A DNA stretch of 64,000 bases from Bergeyella cardium (GCF_003614945.1 NZ_QYCZ01000001.1:1320001-1384000); one strand, 5' to 3'. Positions 9,513 through 17,833 are shown, counted from the stretch's first letter. The notes: generated from the sequence alone by a model not told the origin. Made by a program: numbers and translations.

Positions 9513-10544
9513 TCAAAACTATAACAAATATGGCTATGTACTTAACAACCCACTAATGTATAATGACCCAAGTGGGGAGTTTGTTTTTGCTATCTTTGCG
9601 GCGCTCCCTGCTTTTTGGGGAGCAGCAGCTACAGCAGCAGTTATAGGAGCAGGAATAAGTGCTGGGATGTATCTGGTACAAACTGCAATTACAGGTAGTT
9701 TTTCATGGAGTGGATTTGGTAAGTCTATAGGGCTATTACAGGAGCGGTTTTGGGTTCATTAGGACAGATGTTTAGTAGTAGTGGATTTTGGGCAACTGTA
9801 GGAAATGGCACATTAGCGGGAGCTGGAAGTGGAGGGGTAACAGCATTATTAACTGGACAAAACTTTTTAGAAGGTGTATTTAAAGGAGCAATAATTGGCG
9901 GGGCTATAGCTGCGATTAGTTGGCAAGTTGGTAAATTCTTTAAAGGAGGAGATAGAGTACATGAGGTAAAGAGAGAAGATACGATGAACTCGGGTTCATC
10001 TTCAGATAAAGCACAAAAATATTCTTATGGAACATTAAAAGAATTTGAAAAAGGATATGGAGGATTGGGTAATTATGGTGTGCAAAAATATTACTTAAAA
10101 AACCCTAATGGATATGCTATTGCAAAAGATGGAGCTTTTTATAAACAGAATTTTTGGGATAAGATAGGGGTAAATGGTCAAAGAGTTTCTGGTGATGTAT
10201 TAGGTGTAACTATAAAAAGTGATATTTATATTTCTAAATATGCCTTTTCATCAAAAGCCCTCTTAACAGAAGTAATCACCCATGAAACGGGACATGTTAT
10301 TTTAAACAATTCTAATCTTTCTTTATTGGCTAATACGGCTTTTAAAGGGTCTGGAAGATTTGGTGTTTTTTTTGATGATCTAGGGCATATTTCAATTAGA
10401 AAAATGTCTTTGGAGTTATTTAAGCATAATAGCTGGCTTCAACCAACTAATTGGATGCAAGTAATTAAATCATGGGAAATACCACAATCTCATTTAGAAT
10501 TAGATAAATTATTACAACCATTAATTAAATCTTTCAAATTTTAG
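9513..10544 (+). pseudogene. orphan RHS tip with zinc metallopeptidase motif, frameshifted
   Basis: The first 138 bp copy the core of the full RHS gene (7369-7506); then follow a Gly-rich pre-toxin segment and a toxin domain. Frame changes at about 9720-9735: after GGATTTGGTAAGTCTATA the phase is lost, and restoring one G gives GFGKSIGAITGAVLGSLGQMF, continuous with the downstream frame (9750-10544). The tip contains EVITHETGHVIL (HETGH at 10281-10295), a zincin HExxH site, so it was probably a metallopeptidase toxin. There is no own signal peptide or shell, so this is a displaced cassette that cannot be exported as it stands. A sequencing error in the G run is possible. Confidence 0.8.
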
Positions 10545-10547
10545 TAT

Positions 10548-11087
10548 ATGAAAAATGCAATTATCTTTTTCTTATCTATCGTTTTATGCAGTTGTTTTAC
10601 GGAAAATCCTGAAATAGTAATTGAAACACGAATGAGTGAAATTGATAGTATGTTGGTAATGAAACTGAGAAATAATACTAATAGAAATTTTTTAATAGAA
10701 TTTCCTATGCTCACTGATTTTTATTACGAAGATGAATATGAAAAAAGTAATCCTGAATATATTCAGCTGAGCCAAGTTGGAAAATTACTTCCTAATACCG
10801 AAGATAAGACATTGATGGATAGCTTAGGTTGTCAATCCTTTATCAAAGGAAATGAGTTTTTGAAATATATTAAAGCGAATAATGAAAAGGAATATTATTT
10901 TAAAATCACCAATTATAGGCAAGGAGAGAATATTGTATTAAACAATAATGGATATTTTCATATTCTAAAAAATGCAGATAAAAAAAACAAAGAAGTATTA
11001 TTGAAAATAAAAAATAAGAAATGTGGTTCTTATGAATATTTCACAGGAGATTTTGAGTTTATCCCTGCAAAAATAAATCTAAAATAA
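10548..11087 (+). CDS. lipoprotein, candidate immunity to the zincin tip
   Basis: 179 aa, starting 3 nt after the tip's stop. Residues 1-16 are a lipoprotein signal (FFLSIVLCSC, lipobox LCSC), so the protein is anchored on the periplasmic side. The mature part is beta-rich with no family I recognise. Position and spacing make it the immunity of the HETGH tip; its location suggests that this toxin attacks envelope or periplasmic targets. Confidence 0.65.
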   Translation: MKNAIIFFLSIVLCSCFTENPEIVIETRMSEIDSMLVMKLRNNTNRNFLIEFPMLTDFYYEDEYEKSNPEYIQLSQVGKLLPNTEDKTLMDSLGCQSFIKGNEFLKYIKANNEKEYYFKITNYRQGENIVLNNNGYFHILKNADKKNKEVLLKIKNKKCGSYEYFTGDFEFIPAKINLK

Positions 11088-11154
11088 AGTTGTTTATTTT
11101 ATGTTTTTACTGTCTCTATTTAATAGTAAATTTGTAGGAAGTTAGTAATAAAAA

Positions 11155-12171
11155 TTGGATGAAATTGCTGCAGGAATAATAACAGGAGCGGTGGTTGGTG
11201 CCACAATAGGTGCAGGTTCATATCTTCTAAACGCTGTAATAACTGGAAATTTTTCATGGAGTGGATTTGGTAAGTCTATATTGATGGGAACTATTACGGG
11301 AGCAGTTTTTGGGGGAGTTTATAATGCAAGTTTATTTACAGCAGGTTTTTCTTACACTAATTATGTTTTTGGTAGTATAATATCAAGTGTGTTACCTTCT
11401 TGGGAAATTAATATAGGTGATTTTAGTTTTAATATTTCGCCAAGTATTGCCATAGGAAAAGGCTGGGGATTTGGAGCAAATGTAAGTGCAACTTTTCATG
11501 CTGGAGATTTTTCTTATTCTTATGGTTTTGGGGTAATGTACTATGCAGCACATGCAGGAAGTGGACTAAGTGGATGGGAGTATAGAAAATCTGAAATGTT
11601 TTCTTATGATGATGGCAAATTTGGATTTAATTTAGGCTCTAATTGGTGGAGTGGTTCTGGTAGTATGGCAGAGTTAGCACAAAAAACAGGAATTATTGGA
11701 TTTAGACATGGTGATTTTAGAATGAACTATGAAAATGATGGAGGTGCCGTAATTAAACATTTAGGATTAGGAGATAAAGGGGATAGCTATAGGACAGCCG
11801 CATTCAATATAAGTATAGGTGACTTTTCTGCAGGTATAAACCTCTTTACAGGATATAGAGATTTAGAATATGAAAAAAAGACAGGAATGTCTGATCAAAA
11901 TGGGATTTTTCCAAGAGTAGAAGGAGTAACATCTTGGGGAAGAAAATATCCAAGAGGATTTGTAGCAGAAATAGGAGATAAATATAGATTAGGAGCGGCT
12001 TATATAGGTTGGAAAAATTTTAGAATTGGTACAGATAGTGAGCATGTAAGACATGCTATTCAAGATAGATTCATTCATGGATTAATAAAGGATGGGGGAT
12101 TTAAGAACCAATCTTGGAAATGGAATCCATATTTTCAATCTCACACAAAAAATAAATTTACATCATGGTAA
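11155..12171 (+). pseudogene. orphan RHS tip, polymorphic toxin type 23
   Basis: 338 codons, open only from a TTG (11155) directly behind an in-frame stop, so there is no native start and no shell. Residues 1-70 are pre-toxin (SGFGKSILMGTITGAV, shared with the zincin cassette). From about 90 the domain carries IGDFSAGINLFTG, EIGDKYRLGAAYIGWKNFRIG, HAIQDRFIH and the end KNKFTSW, which I recognise as polymorphic toxin type 23 (Ntox23). Its activity is not known to me. The final codons TCA TGG TAA contain the ATG of the next gene. The toxin frame is intact, so it could be restored by recombination. Confidence 0.75.
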
Positions 12172-12635
12172 TGAAAAAAATTATAAAAATAAGTCTTGCT
12201 ATCATTCTTTGTATGGGATATAATTCATGTGTTTTTATGCACGAAAATATAGACTGTAGTAAAGATAATGTTTTAAAAGAAGTAGTATTAGGAAAAATAG
12301 ACACAAACTCCATTTATAGATTGATAGAATTAGACAATAAGGATTTTTTTATAAATTCAAGAAAAGACACAGTCAAATTAGAAGAATTAGGTTTGGGTCT
12401 CCGATTTTATAACAATGGAAAAGTTATAGAATTTCGAAAGCAGAAAAATCAGTATAATGAGGGGAAATATTGTATAAAAAATGGAAAAATAAACCTTATA
12501 TTTAGCCATAAACATGTACAAGGAAATTTCACTTCTATAGAAGAATTAGAAATTAATGGGGATACTATTATAGGTAATGTTCTTAAATCTCCTCAGACTA
12601 AAGGTTATACTACAAAATATATTAAGAAAAGATAG
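12165..12635 (+). CDS. toxin-23 immunity lipoprotein A
   Basis: 156 aa. The start ATG (12165) lies inside the last codons of the toxin-23 frame, giving MVMKKIIKISLAIILCMG; a lipoprotein-type signal ends near NSC. The mature part has the pattern IDTNSIYRLIEL...LRFYNNGKVIEF...GKYCIKNGKINL...GDTIIG. The same layout recurs in the next three genes, so I infer a diverged family of immunity proteins for toxin-23 tips, acting in the periplasm. Confidence 0.7.
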   Translation: MVMKKIIKISLAIILCMGYNSCVFMHENIDCSKDNVLKEVVLGKIDTNSIYRLIELDNKDFFINSRKDTVKLEELGLGLRFYNNGKVIEFRKQKNQYNEGKYCIKNGKINLIFSHKHVQGNFTSIEELEINGDTIIGNVLKSPQTKGYTTKYIKKR

Positions 12636-12707
12636 AATATAGACCAATCTTGGGATTGGAAGCCATATTTTCAAGCTCAAACAAAAAATAGATTTACATC
12701 ATGGTAA
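12636..12707 (+). pseudogene. toxin-23 C-terminal remnant 1
   Basis: Reading from 12636 in frame gives NIDQSWDWKPYFQAQTK then NRFTSW and stop at 12705-12707, matching the end of the complete toxin-23 tip (NQSWKWNPYFQSHTK, NKFTSW). Only the last 23 codons remain. The Ser-Trp codons again supply the start of the following immunity gene. Confidence 0.85.
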
Positions 12708-13174
12708 CAAGAAAAAATATCTTATTGTATATTATAATTTTACTTTTTTGTCTGGGATGTATCAATAATATAGTTATATCTAAAGGTACTTTCCAACAAG
12801 AATGTGAGAAAGAAATGTTTAGTAAAGATGTATTTTCCATAATTGATACTTCAAAATTATATCAATCAATTCCTATTGAAAATTATCTTGATAGAAAAAC
12901 AAATAGTTTTCTACAATTCACAAAAGAGGGGAATATTGTATATTTTTCAAGAACAAATTATAATGATAAGATAGTTCGCGTCTCTTCAAAATATAAAAAA
13001 GGGAAATATTATCTTGATGAAAAAGGCTGTTTTATTATTAAAGAGTATTTTACACATCCACAGGGAGGAGGATGGATAAAAGAGATTCTTATAAAGAAAA
13101 ATAATGGAGATTCTTTAATTTTTAGAAGTGAAAAATCAAATCAACCATTTATAAAATTGGTTCCTTACAATTGA
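12701..13174 (+). CDS. toxin-23 immunity lipoprotein B
   Basis: 157 aa, start ATG inside toxin remnant 1 (MVTRKNILLYIIILLFCLGC), lipobox LGC. Mature part: IIDTSKLYQSIPI, FTKEGNIVYFSR, KKGKYYLDEKGCFIIKEYF, NNGDSLIF, the same order of elements as protein A. It is a probable periplasmic immunity paralogue with a different toxin-23 specificity. Confidence 0.7.
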   Translation: MVTRKNILLYIIILLFCLGCINNIVISKGTFQQECEKEMFSKDVFSIIDTSKLYQSIPIENYLDRKTNSFLQFTKEGNIVYFSRTNYNDKIVRVSSKYKKGKYYLDEKGCFIIKEYFTHPQGGGWIKEILIKKNNGDSLIFRSEKSNQPFIKLVPYN

Positions 13175-13194
13175 TTAAGCAGGAGTAGTATACA

Positions 13195-13237
13195 TATTTT
13201 TCAATATCACACAAAAAATAAATTTACATCATGGTAA
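13195..13237 (+). pseudogene. toxin-23 C-terminal remnant 2
   Basis: Sequence just before the next immunity gene encodes IFQYHTKNKFTSW-stop, the last 13 residues of a toxin-23 tip. The nucleotide sequence is nearly identical to the end of the complete tip. Confidence 0.8.
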
Positions 13238-13758
13238 AAAATTTAATAAAAATAATTTTGGGTACTTTTTCTATTGTATCATGTTGTTACACGGGACTTA
13301 GATCAGAATATGGGCTTCCTAGAAAAAGTATAGAAGGATATAAAAATACTTATAATGATATCATAGATACAATGGCTGTATATTATTCTTATGCATCATT
13401 TTCTTCTAATTATTATCAATTAGGCTCAGAAAATACATATCCATATAATGCTTATTCGAAGTTTTATTCTAATGGTAAGGTGGGATTATTTATCATAGAA
13501 AAAGAAACCCCAATAGAGCAATATATTTTTGACTCTAAAAAAGCAAAGATGGGATATTATGAAGTAGATTCTGTAGGAAATATTAAGATAAAAAGATTAA
13601 CTATAGGAGATTGTACTTTATATATATCTGAGAGTTTTGGTTTTGTAAGAGGTGATAGTATTATCTTGTATAGGAAATCACATCCTCAACATGGAGAAGT
13701 TTTAAAAAAAATAAAACTCCCAAAAGAAAATATAGAGGGACAGTATCCAGACTGGTAA
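13231..13758 (+). CDS. toxin-23 immunity lipoprotein C
   Basis: 175 aa, start ATG within toxin remnant 2 (MVKNLIKIILGTFSIVSCC), lipobox around VSC. The mature protein has DIIDTMAVYYSYAS, SKFYSNGKVGLFII, KMGYYEVDSVGNIKIKRL, RGDSIILYRK and ends GQYPDW. Element order matches A, B and D, suggesting the same fold with strong divergence. Confidence 0.7.
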   Translation: MVKNLIKIILGTFSIVSCCYTGLRSEYGLPRKSIEGYKNTYNDIIDTMAVYYSYASFSSNYYQLGSENTYPYNAYSKFYSNGKVGLFIIEKETPIEQYIFDSKKAKMGYYEVDSVGNIKIKRLTIGDCTLYISESFGFVRGDSIILYRKSHPQHGEVLKKIKLPKENIEGQYPDW

Positions 13759-13759
13759 A

Positions 13760-13918
13760 GTATTTAAAGAATAAATGAGATAAAAATAAACATCTTATCC
13801 GATACAGAATATTTTAGCACATTCTTGGCTATCTCCACAGCCTGGTTTTGGGGTCTTATCAAAAGGAATAAAACCCTATTTTCAATCTCACACAAAAAAT
13901 ATGTTTACATCATGGTAA
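13760..13918 (+). pseudogene. toxin-23 C-terminal remnant 3
   Basis: The end of this gap reads GIKPYFQSHTKNMFTSW-stop (stop at 13916-13918), again the terminus of a toxin-23 tip. Upstream bases give no clean toxin frame. A longer frame starting at 13825 crosses this remnant in another phase and is not the gene start. Confidence 0.75.
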
Positions 13919-14478
13919 GAATAAATAGAATTATATTTTTTTTAGGCGTATTATTTCTTAATAGTTGTATTAAAAGTGAGATTTTATACAATGGAACTAA
14001 AGTTCCAAAAGGGAATGTATTTAGAAATATCCAATATTTTCGGGAGGATGTATATAAAAATATAGATATAAATTACTTTTATAAAAAAAAATACTCATAT
14101 TTTTCGGATGATAATTACAATAATATAGGTGGTGAAATTCCTGATGTAAATAGAGTAATACAATTTTATCCAACAGGACATTTTAGAACTTTAACCTCTC
14201 CTAATGGACAAAATATTGAGTATGATGATGTTAATAGAGATCCCAGTAGGTCAGGGATGAGAGGTATTATTTATACCAAAAATAATAAAATAAAAATAGA
14301 CGATCAATTTGCGTTTCAAGGAGGAGGAATATATATAGCAACATTAAGTGTAAAAATAGAAGGAGATAAAATATATATATTACATGATCATACATTTAAT
14401 GATGTAATGGAATGTGAAGTGTATGAAAAATGGGAGAAAATCCCAGAAGACTGGAAAAAGTATAAAGCTGATTGGTAA
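13912..14478 (+). CDS. toxin-23 immunity lipoprotein D
   Basis: 188 aa from ATG 13912, which lies in toxin remnant 3. I chose this start because it gives a lipoprotein signal (MVRINRIIFFLGVLFLNSC) and follows the arrangement of A-C. Mature part: KNIDINYFYKKKYSY, RVIQFYPTGHFRTL, IIYTKNNKIKIDDQFAF, IEGDKIYIL, end YKADW; C and D both end in Asp-Trp. Probable periplasmic immunity protein. Confidence 0.7.
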   Translation: MVRINRIIFFLGVLFLNSCIKSEILYNGTKVPKGNVFRNIQYFREDVYKNIDINYFYKKKYSYFSDDNYNNIGGEIPDVNRVIQFYPTGHFRTLTSPNGQNIEYDDVNRDPSRSGMRGIIYTKNNKIKIDDQFAFQGGGIYIATLSVKIEGDKIYILHDHTFNDVMECEVYEKWEKIPEDWKKYKADW

Positions 14479-14535
14479 AAGCAACTATACACCTAAAAAT
14501 GTATAGGAATGATAGTATATAGATTATTTTAGATA

Positions 14536-15440
14536 CTAGCTGTTACAGGTAATTTAGATCATGGAATATTGGAGGAGCTTTAAAAGCAACTCTATTTGGA
14601 GCCATCTCGGGAGCAGCTACCTTTGGATTAGGAGAGCTTTTTGCAGCTGGAAAGGTAGTTCAAGCATTAGGGGGAGTTAAGTTTTTAGCTCAGGCAGCAG
14701 CACATGGAGTGTCTCAGGGAGTATTATCTGTGTTACAAGGGGGAGATTTCCTTCAAGGTTTTGCTAGTGGAGCTTTAGGAAGTTTAGGAGCAGAAGCCTT
14801 TGGACAAATTGTAGGGTCTTGGTCTAGTAGCACTGGAGGACAAATTTTCTTTGGAGCACTGTCTGGAGGAGTAGGTGCTGAACTTACAGGTGGAAATTTC
14901 TGGCAGGGAGCTGCAATAGGCGGTATTGTTGCAGGGCTAAATCATGTGATGCATAAACTTGGAGGTGAAGATCCAAGAAAGCCTATCAATAAAAGACGGC
15001 TTACAGAAAATGAAATAGAATTAATAGGTGGTAATTATCCAAATTATGATAAATATCCTGATGCGGAATCTGTTTATAAAGAAGTGGGGGGAGCTCTCTA
15101 TCAAGAATATTTGAAGAATCCAAGTAAGTATGAAAACACTTGTGCAATTAGGATGAGTATTGCTTTTGAAAAGTCTAAAATTGATATAGGAGGAGATTAT
15201 TATGGAGCAAAAGGTAAAAAATATTATACATCTGCAACTAGCTTTTATAAGGCAATAGATTCTAGATTCATTTCATTTAATGGAGGGGCTAATATGTCAC
15301 AATTTGGTATAGCTATTCAGTTTATTAATAAATTTGAAGCAAAAGGACAGATTTATCATGTTGATATAGTTTTTAGAAATAATGGAAACCCAAGATTTGG
15401 AAATACACTTTATCTAAATCATTATAATAAATTCTACTAA
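14536..15440 (+). pseudogene. orphan RHS tip with Tae4-like amidase domain
   Basis: 14536-14962 copies the pre-toxin segment of the full RHS gene (7538-7965) apart from a one-A deletion near 14558 that breaks the frame; from 14709 the frame is open to 15440. After HVMHKLGGEDP the tip has NTCAIRMSIAFEKS (Cys codon 15141), a Gly-rich segment, ATSFYKAI, FGIAIQFI and YHVDIVF (His codon 15357). This Cys...His layout resembles type VI amidase effectors of the Tae4 family, which cut peptidoglycan stem peptides. A muralytic RHS tip is therefore inferred. No start or shell: displaced cassette. Confidence 0.7.
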
Positions 15441-15442
15441 GT

Positions 15443-15943
15443 ATGAAATATATGTATTACCCTTTGATATTTATCCTTTTTATTCAGTGTTTCTCAAATA
15501 AAAAAATTAAAGAAAAAGAGGATAAAATGAAAATAGAAATTCTATTATCAAAACATAGAAGATATGCATTTATAGATTTGTATGAAAAGTCTATAAAGCA
15601 AGAAGAAAAAAAATATAATATAAAAAAGATAGATTCACTATTTGATCTATCCTCAACAGAGCTATATCATCAATATTGTCTTAAAATTGATTTTTATTCC
15701 TCAAAACACCCTTCTTATACCGATGAAAATTATGAAAAAATGATTAATAAATGGCTTATGAAAAACTATTCCCCCAGTATGCCAACAGATAACCCAAATC
15801 TTAAAACTACTATGACCTTAAAGAAAGCATTGGATTTTTATGAAAGTCCTGATTTAAATAAGTACATAGATTCTTTACGAAGTATATTTTATGAAAAATA
15901 TAGAAACAATAACTTGGAAAGTTTAAATTGTATGGAAAAATGA
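15443..15943 (+). CDS. lipoprotein, candidate immunity to the Tae4-like tip
   Basis: 166 aa starting 2 nt after the tip's stop. Residues 1-16 form a lipoprotein signal (YYPLIFILFIQC). The rest is charged and mostly helical, with no family I recognise; it does not obviously look like known Tai4 proteins. A periplasmic location fits protection of peptidoglycan. Confidence 0.6.
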   Translation: MKYMYYPLIFILFIQCFSNKKIKEKEDKMKIEILLSKHRRYAFIDLYEKSIKQEEKKYNIKKIDSLFDLSSTELYHQYCLKIDFYSSKHPSYTDENYEKMINKWLMKNYSPSMPTDNPNLKTTMTLKKALDFYESPDLNKYIDSLRSIFYEKYRNNNLESLNCMEK

Positions 15944-16470
15944 AAAAAATATTATTAGTCCTATTGTTACCCATAATTAAATTATCAGAAAAAGAAGGTA
16001 TTAAAATAAATAATATCGACACTGATTATTTAAAAGTAACAATATTTAATAATTGTGATTATGAGTTATCAATAAAAAACCAATATGATTATAAATATAT
16101 TATTTATAAGAATATAAACGATATAGATACTCTTCAGGAAAACACATTTTATATTTTTATTATGTATACTAATAATAAGCCTTCTTCAAGATTTATTTCT
16201 ATCTCCAATAATTACAATGAGCTATATTCATTAAAAAAAGATAACAATTCTTTTTTACTTAAAAAAAATGAAAATATCACACTAACATTCCCTATCCAAA
16301 AATATAAAGAAGCTGATTTTTACAAAAATTACTATAATAGTAAAACAAAATTTTTTAATTACCTCCTACTACCAAAGAAATCTGTTTATAAAATAAATAT
16401 CATTTATAAATATAAAAAAGAGGAAAATTCTAAAATTCTATCTTCAAACCATATTTATTTAAAAACATAA
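15940..16470 (+). CDS. hypothetical membrane-anchored or exported protein
   Basis: 176 aa from ATG 15940, overlapping the previous stop by ATGA; an upstream in-frame ATG at 15928 is less likely because the overlap is the usual arrangement here. MKKILLVLLLPIIKLSEK could be a weak signal or anchor without a clear cleavage site. The rest is Asn/Lys/Tyr-rich and beta-like. Possibly a second immunity or accessory protein for the amidase tip; family unknown. Confidence 0.5.
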   Translation: MKKILLVLLLPIIKLSEKEGIKINNIDTDYLKVTIFNNCDYELSIKNQYDYKYIIYKNINDIDTLQENTFYIFIMYTNNKPSSRFISISNNYNELYSLKKDNNSFLLKKNENITLTFPIQKYKEADFYKNYYNSKTKFFNYLLLPKKSVYKINIIYKYKKEENSKILSSNHIYLKT

Positions 16471-16503
16471 ATTTGAAAATCTTATAAAAGTGAATAGCAT
16501 ATC

Positions 16504-16676
16504 CCAAAAGAGACATCAGAAGGTTATCCAAGATGGTCAAAAGGTATTGCAATGTGGTTAAGAAGTAATTATGGAGAACCAATAATTTAGGAGTATTTAT
16601 AGGAAGAAATTCTGCATTAATAGGTACAGATTCCATGATATATGGAGGATATAAATTTATTAATAGCCCTAAGTAA
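16504..16676 (+). pseudogene. remnant of another toxin tip
   Basis: Two overlapping pieces in neighbouring frames: 16504-16590 encodes SEGYPRWSKGIAMWLRSNYG near its end, and 16581-16676 encodes NNLGVFIGRNSALIG, then TDSMIYGGYKFINSPK and stop. Joined by one frame change they look like the C-terminus of a globular tip domain, directly before the next immunity candidate. I do not know the family. Confidence 0.45.
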
Positions 16677-16686
16677 ATTTTTAATT

Positions 16687-17010
16687 ATGAGTATAGAAGA
16701 TAAAGTTTTATTTTTTTTCAAAAAAAATATTTCAAAAAAAGTTCAAAAAGATTATATCATAAACCATCCTGATTATTTAGATGATGAAGCATTTTTCTTG
16801 ATGAATGATTTTTTTAAAGAATTTGATATAAATTCAGGCTATTTAGATATTGAGAAATATTTCAATCCTACCCCTTCTCCCTTAGGTTGCTTATTTAGTT
16901 GGTTATTATTAAGTCCTCCTAAATACAAACAAAAACATCCTGTTATTAAAGTTTCCCATATGATAGAAGTGGCTAAGCGTAAAGAATGGTTTGATCCAGA
17001 GGAAGTTTAG
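16687..17010 (+). CDS. DUF1493-like protein, candidate immunity
   Basis: 107 aa from ATG 16687 (MSIEDKVLFFFKKNISKK). Pattern DDEAFFLMNDFFKEFDINSGYLDIEKYFNP...IKVSHMIEVAKRKEWFDPEEV fits DUF1493, small acidic cytoplasmic proteins seen beside secreted toxins. An upstream in-frame start at 16642 overlaps the toxin remnant and is less likely. The last codons (GAG GAA GTT TAG) are already part of the RHS pre-toxin repeat that starts at 17001, so the recombination joint lies at the stop codon. Confidence 0.6.
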   Translation: MSIEDKVLFFFKKNISKKVQKDYIINHPDYLDDEAFFLMNDFFKEFDINSGYLDIEKYFNPTPSPLGCLFSWLLLSPPKYKQKHPVIKVSHMIEVAKRKEWFDPEEV

Positions 17011-17576
17011 GAGCAGAAGCCTTTGGACAAATTGTAGGGTCTTGGTCTAGTAGTGCAGGGGGACAGATATTCTTTGGAACATTAAGTGGAGACATAGGAG
17101 CAGAGCTGAGTGGAGGGAACTTTTGGCAGGGAGCTGCAATAGGAGAGATTATTGCTGGGCTGAATCATGTGATGCATAAGATGGGAGGAGAAGACCCTAT
17201 TCCATCAATTAAAGAACGAACTTGGTATGAAAAGGCACTTAATTTTTTCAGTGGAGGAGCTTTAGTTGAATTTGAAATGATATATGCCCTTAGAGATTAT
17301 CATTATATGGATAGGGCATTTATTTTAGGAGGGTACTTTTCCAAACAAGCCAGATATGAGTTTATGTATGGGAGAGGAATGGGAAGAGGTATTAAGATTA
17401 ATACTTTGAAATATAGAATGGGGAGGAATGGGAAAGCTGTAGAAATAACTTATAGTAACGGTAGCAAAAAAGATATAAATGCTGTTAGGGTAAAACAATG
17501 GGTACCAAATAATCATCCTAATGCTCCTGCAGGAACATTACAAAAAGTAAAATTTAAAAGGATCAAAAGGATATAA
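17001..17576 (+). pseudogene. orphan allele of the current RHS tip, 3'-damaged
   Basis: Colinear with 7781-8331 of the full RHS gene at a constant offset of 9220. The last 200 bp (17352-17551) are identical to 8132-8331. Between about 17261 and 17345 the sequence diverges strongly (VEFEMIYALRDYHYMDRAFILGGYF against DEAEWMLSLKDLSTVERGLVIG and following). An 11-bp deletion after 17554 shifts the frame, so the product ends KVKFKRIKRI instead of GSKGYKRPPTKEELKYLNK. No start or shell, and no immunity gene follows. Confidence 0.85.
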
Positions 17577-17654
17577 GGGACCTCTAACAAAAAAAAGAAC
17601 TAAAATATCTAAATAAATAATACCATATCCTAACTTTTGAGATCAATAATAAAA

Positions 17655-17679
17655 GCTACTCTCTACAGTAGCCTTTTTT
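17655..17679 (+). terminator. rho-independent terminator of the RHS island
   Basis: Stem GCTACT (17655-17660) / AGTAGC (17667-17672) with a 6-nt loop, followed by a C and six T. It ends rightward transcription from the island. Confidence 0.75.
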
Positions 17680-17690
17680 GTATTAATAAT

Positions 17691-17719
17691 AAATCAGGAA
17701 TCTAAAAAGTTCCTGATTT
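17691..17719 (-). terminator. hairpin downstream of tRNA-Arg
   Basis: Perfect 10-bp inverted repeat AAATCAGGAA (17691-17700) / TTCCTGATTT (17710-17719). On the minus strand it lies about 45 nt after the tRNA and is followed by an AT-rich stretch, so it probably ends the tRNA transcript. Confidence 0.5.
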
Positions 17720-17761
17720 AGTCCCCAATTTTTATAAACACATGATTTATAAAGTAGATTG

Positions 17762-17833
17762 TGGTCGCAGAAGGATTCGAACCCTCACTGTCGGAGCCGA
17801 AATCCGAAGTTCTATCCATTAAACTATGCGACC
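17762..17833 (-). tRNA. tRNA-Arg (anticodon UCG)
   Basis: Minus strand folds as a cloverleaf: acceptor GGTCGCA / TGCGACC, D arm, anticodon stem TCGGA / TCCGA with loop TTTCGGC, T loop TTCGAAT. The anticodon read at loop positions 34-36 is TCG (codon CGA, Arg). CCA is not encoded. Confidence 0.85.

Noticed and set aside
13825-13911. Upstream extension of immunity gene D to ATG 13825
   Set aside because: The extension crosses a toxin-23 remnant in another frame; the start at 13912 gives a lipoprotein signal and matches the other three genes.
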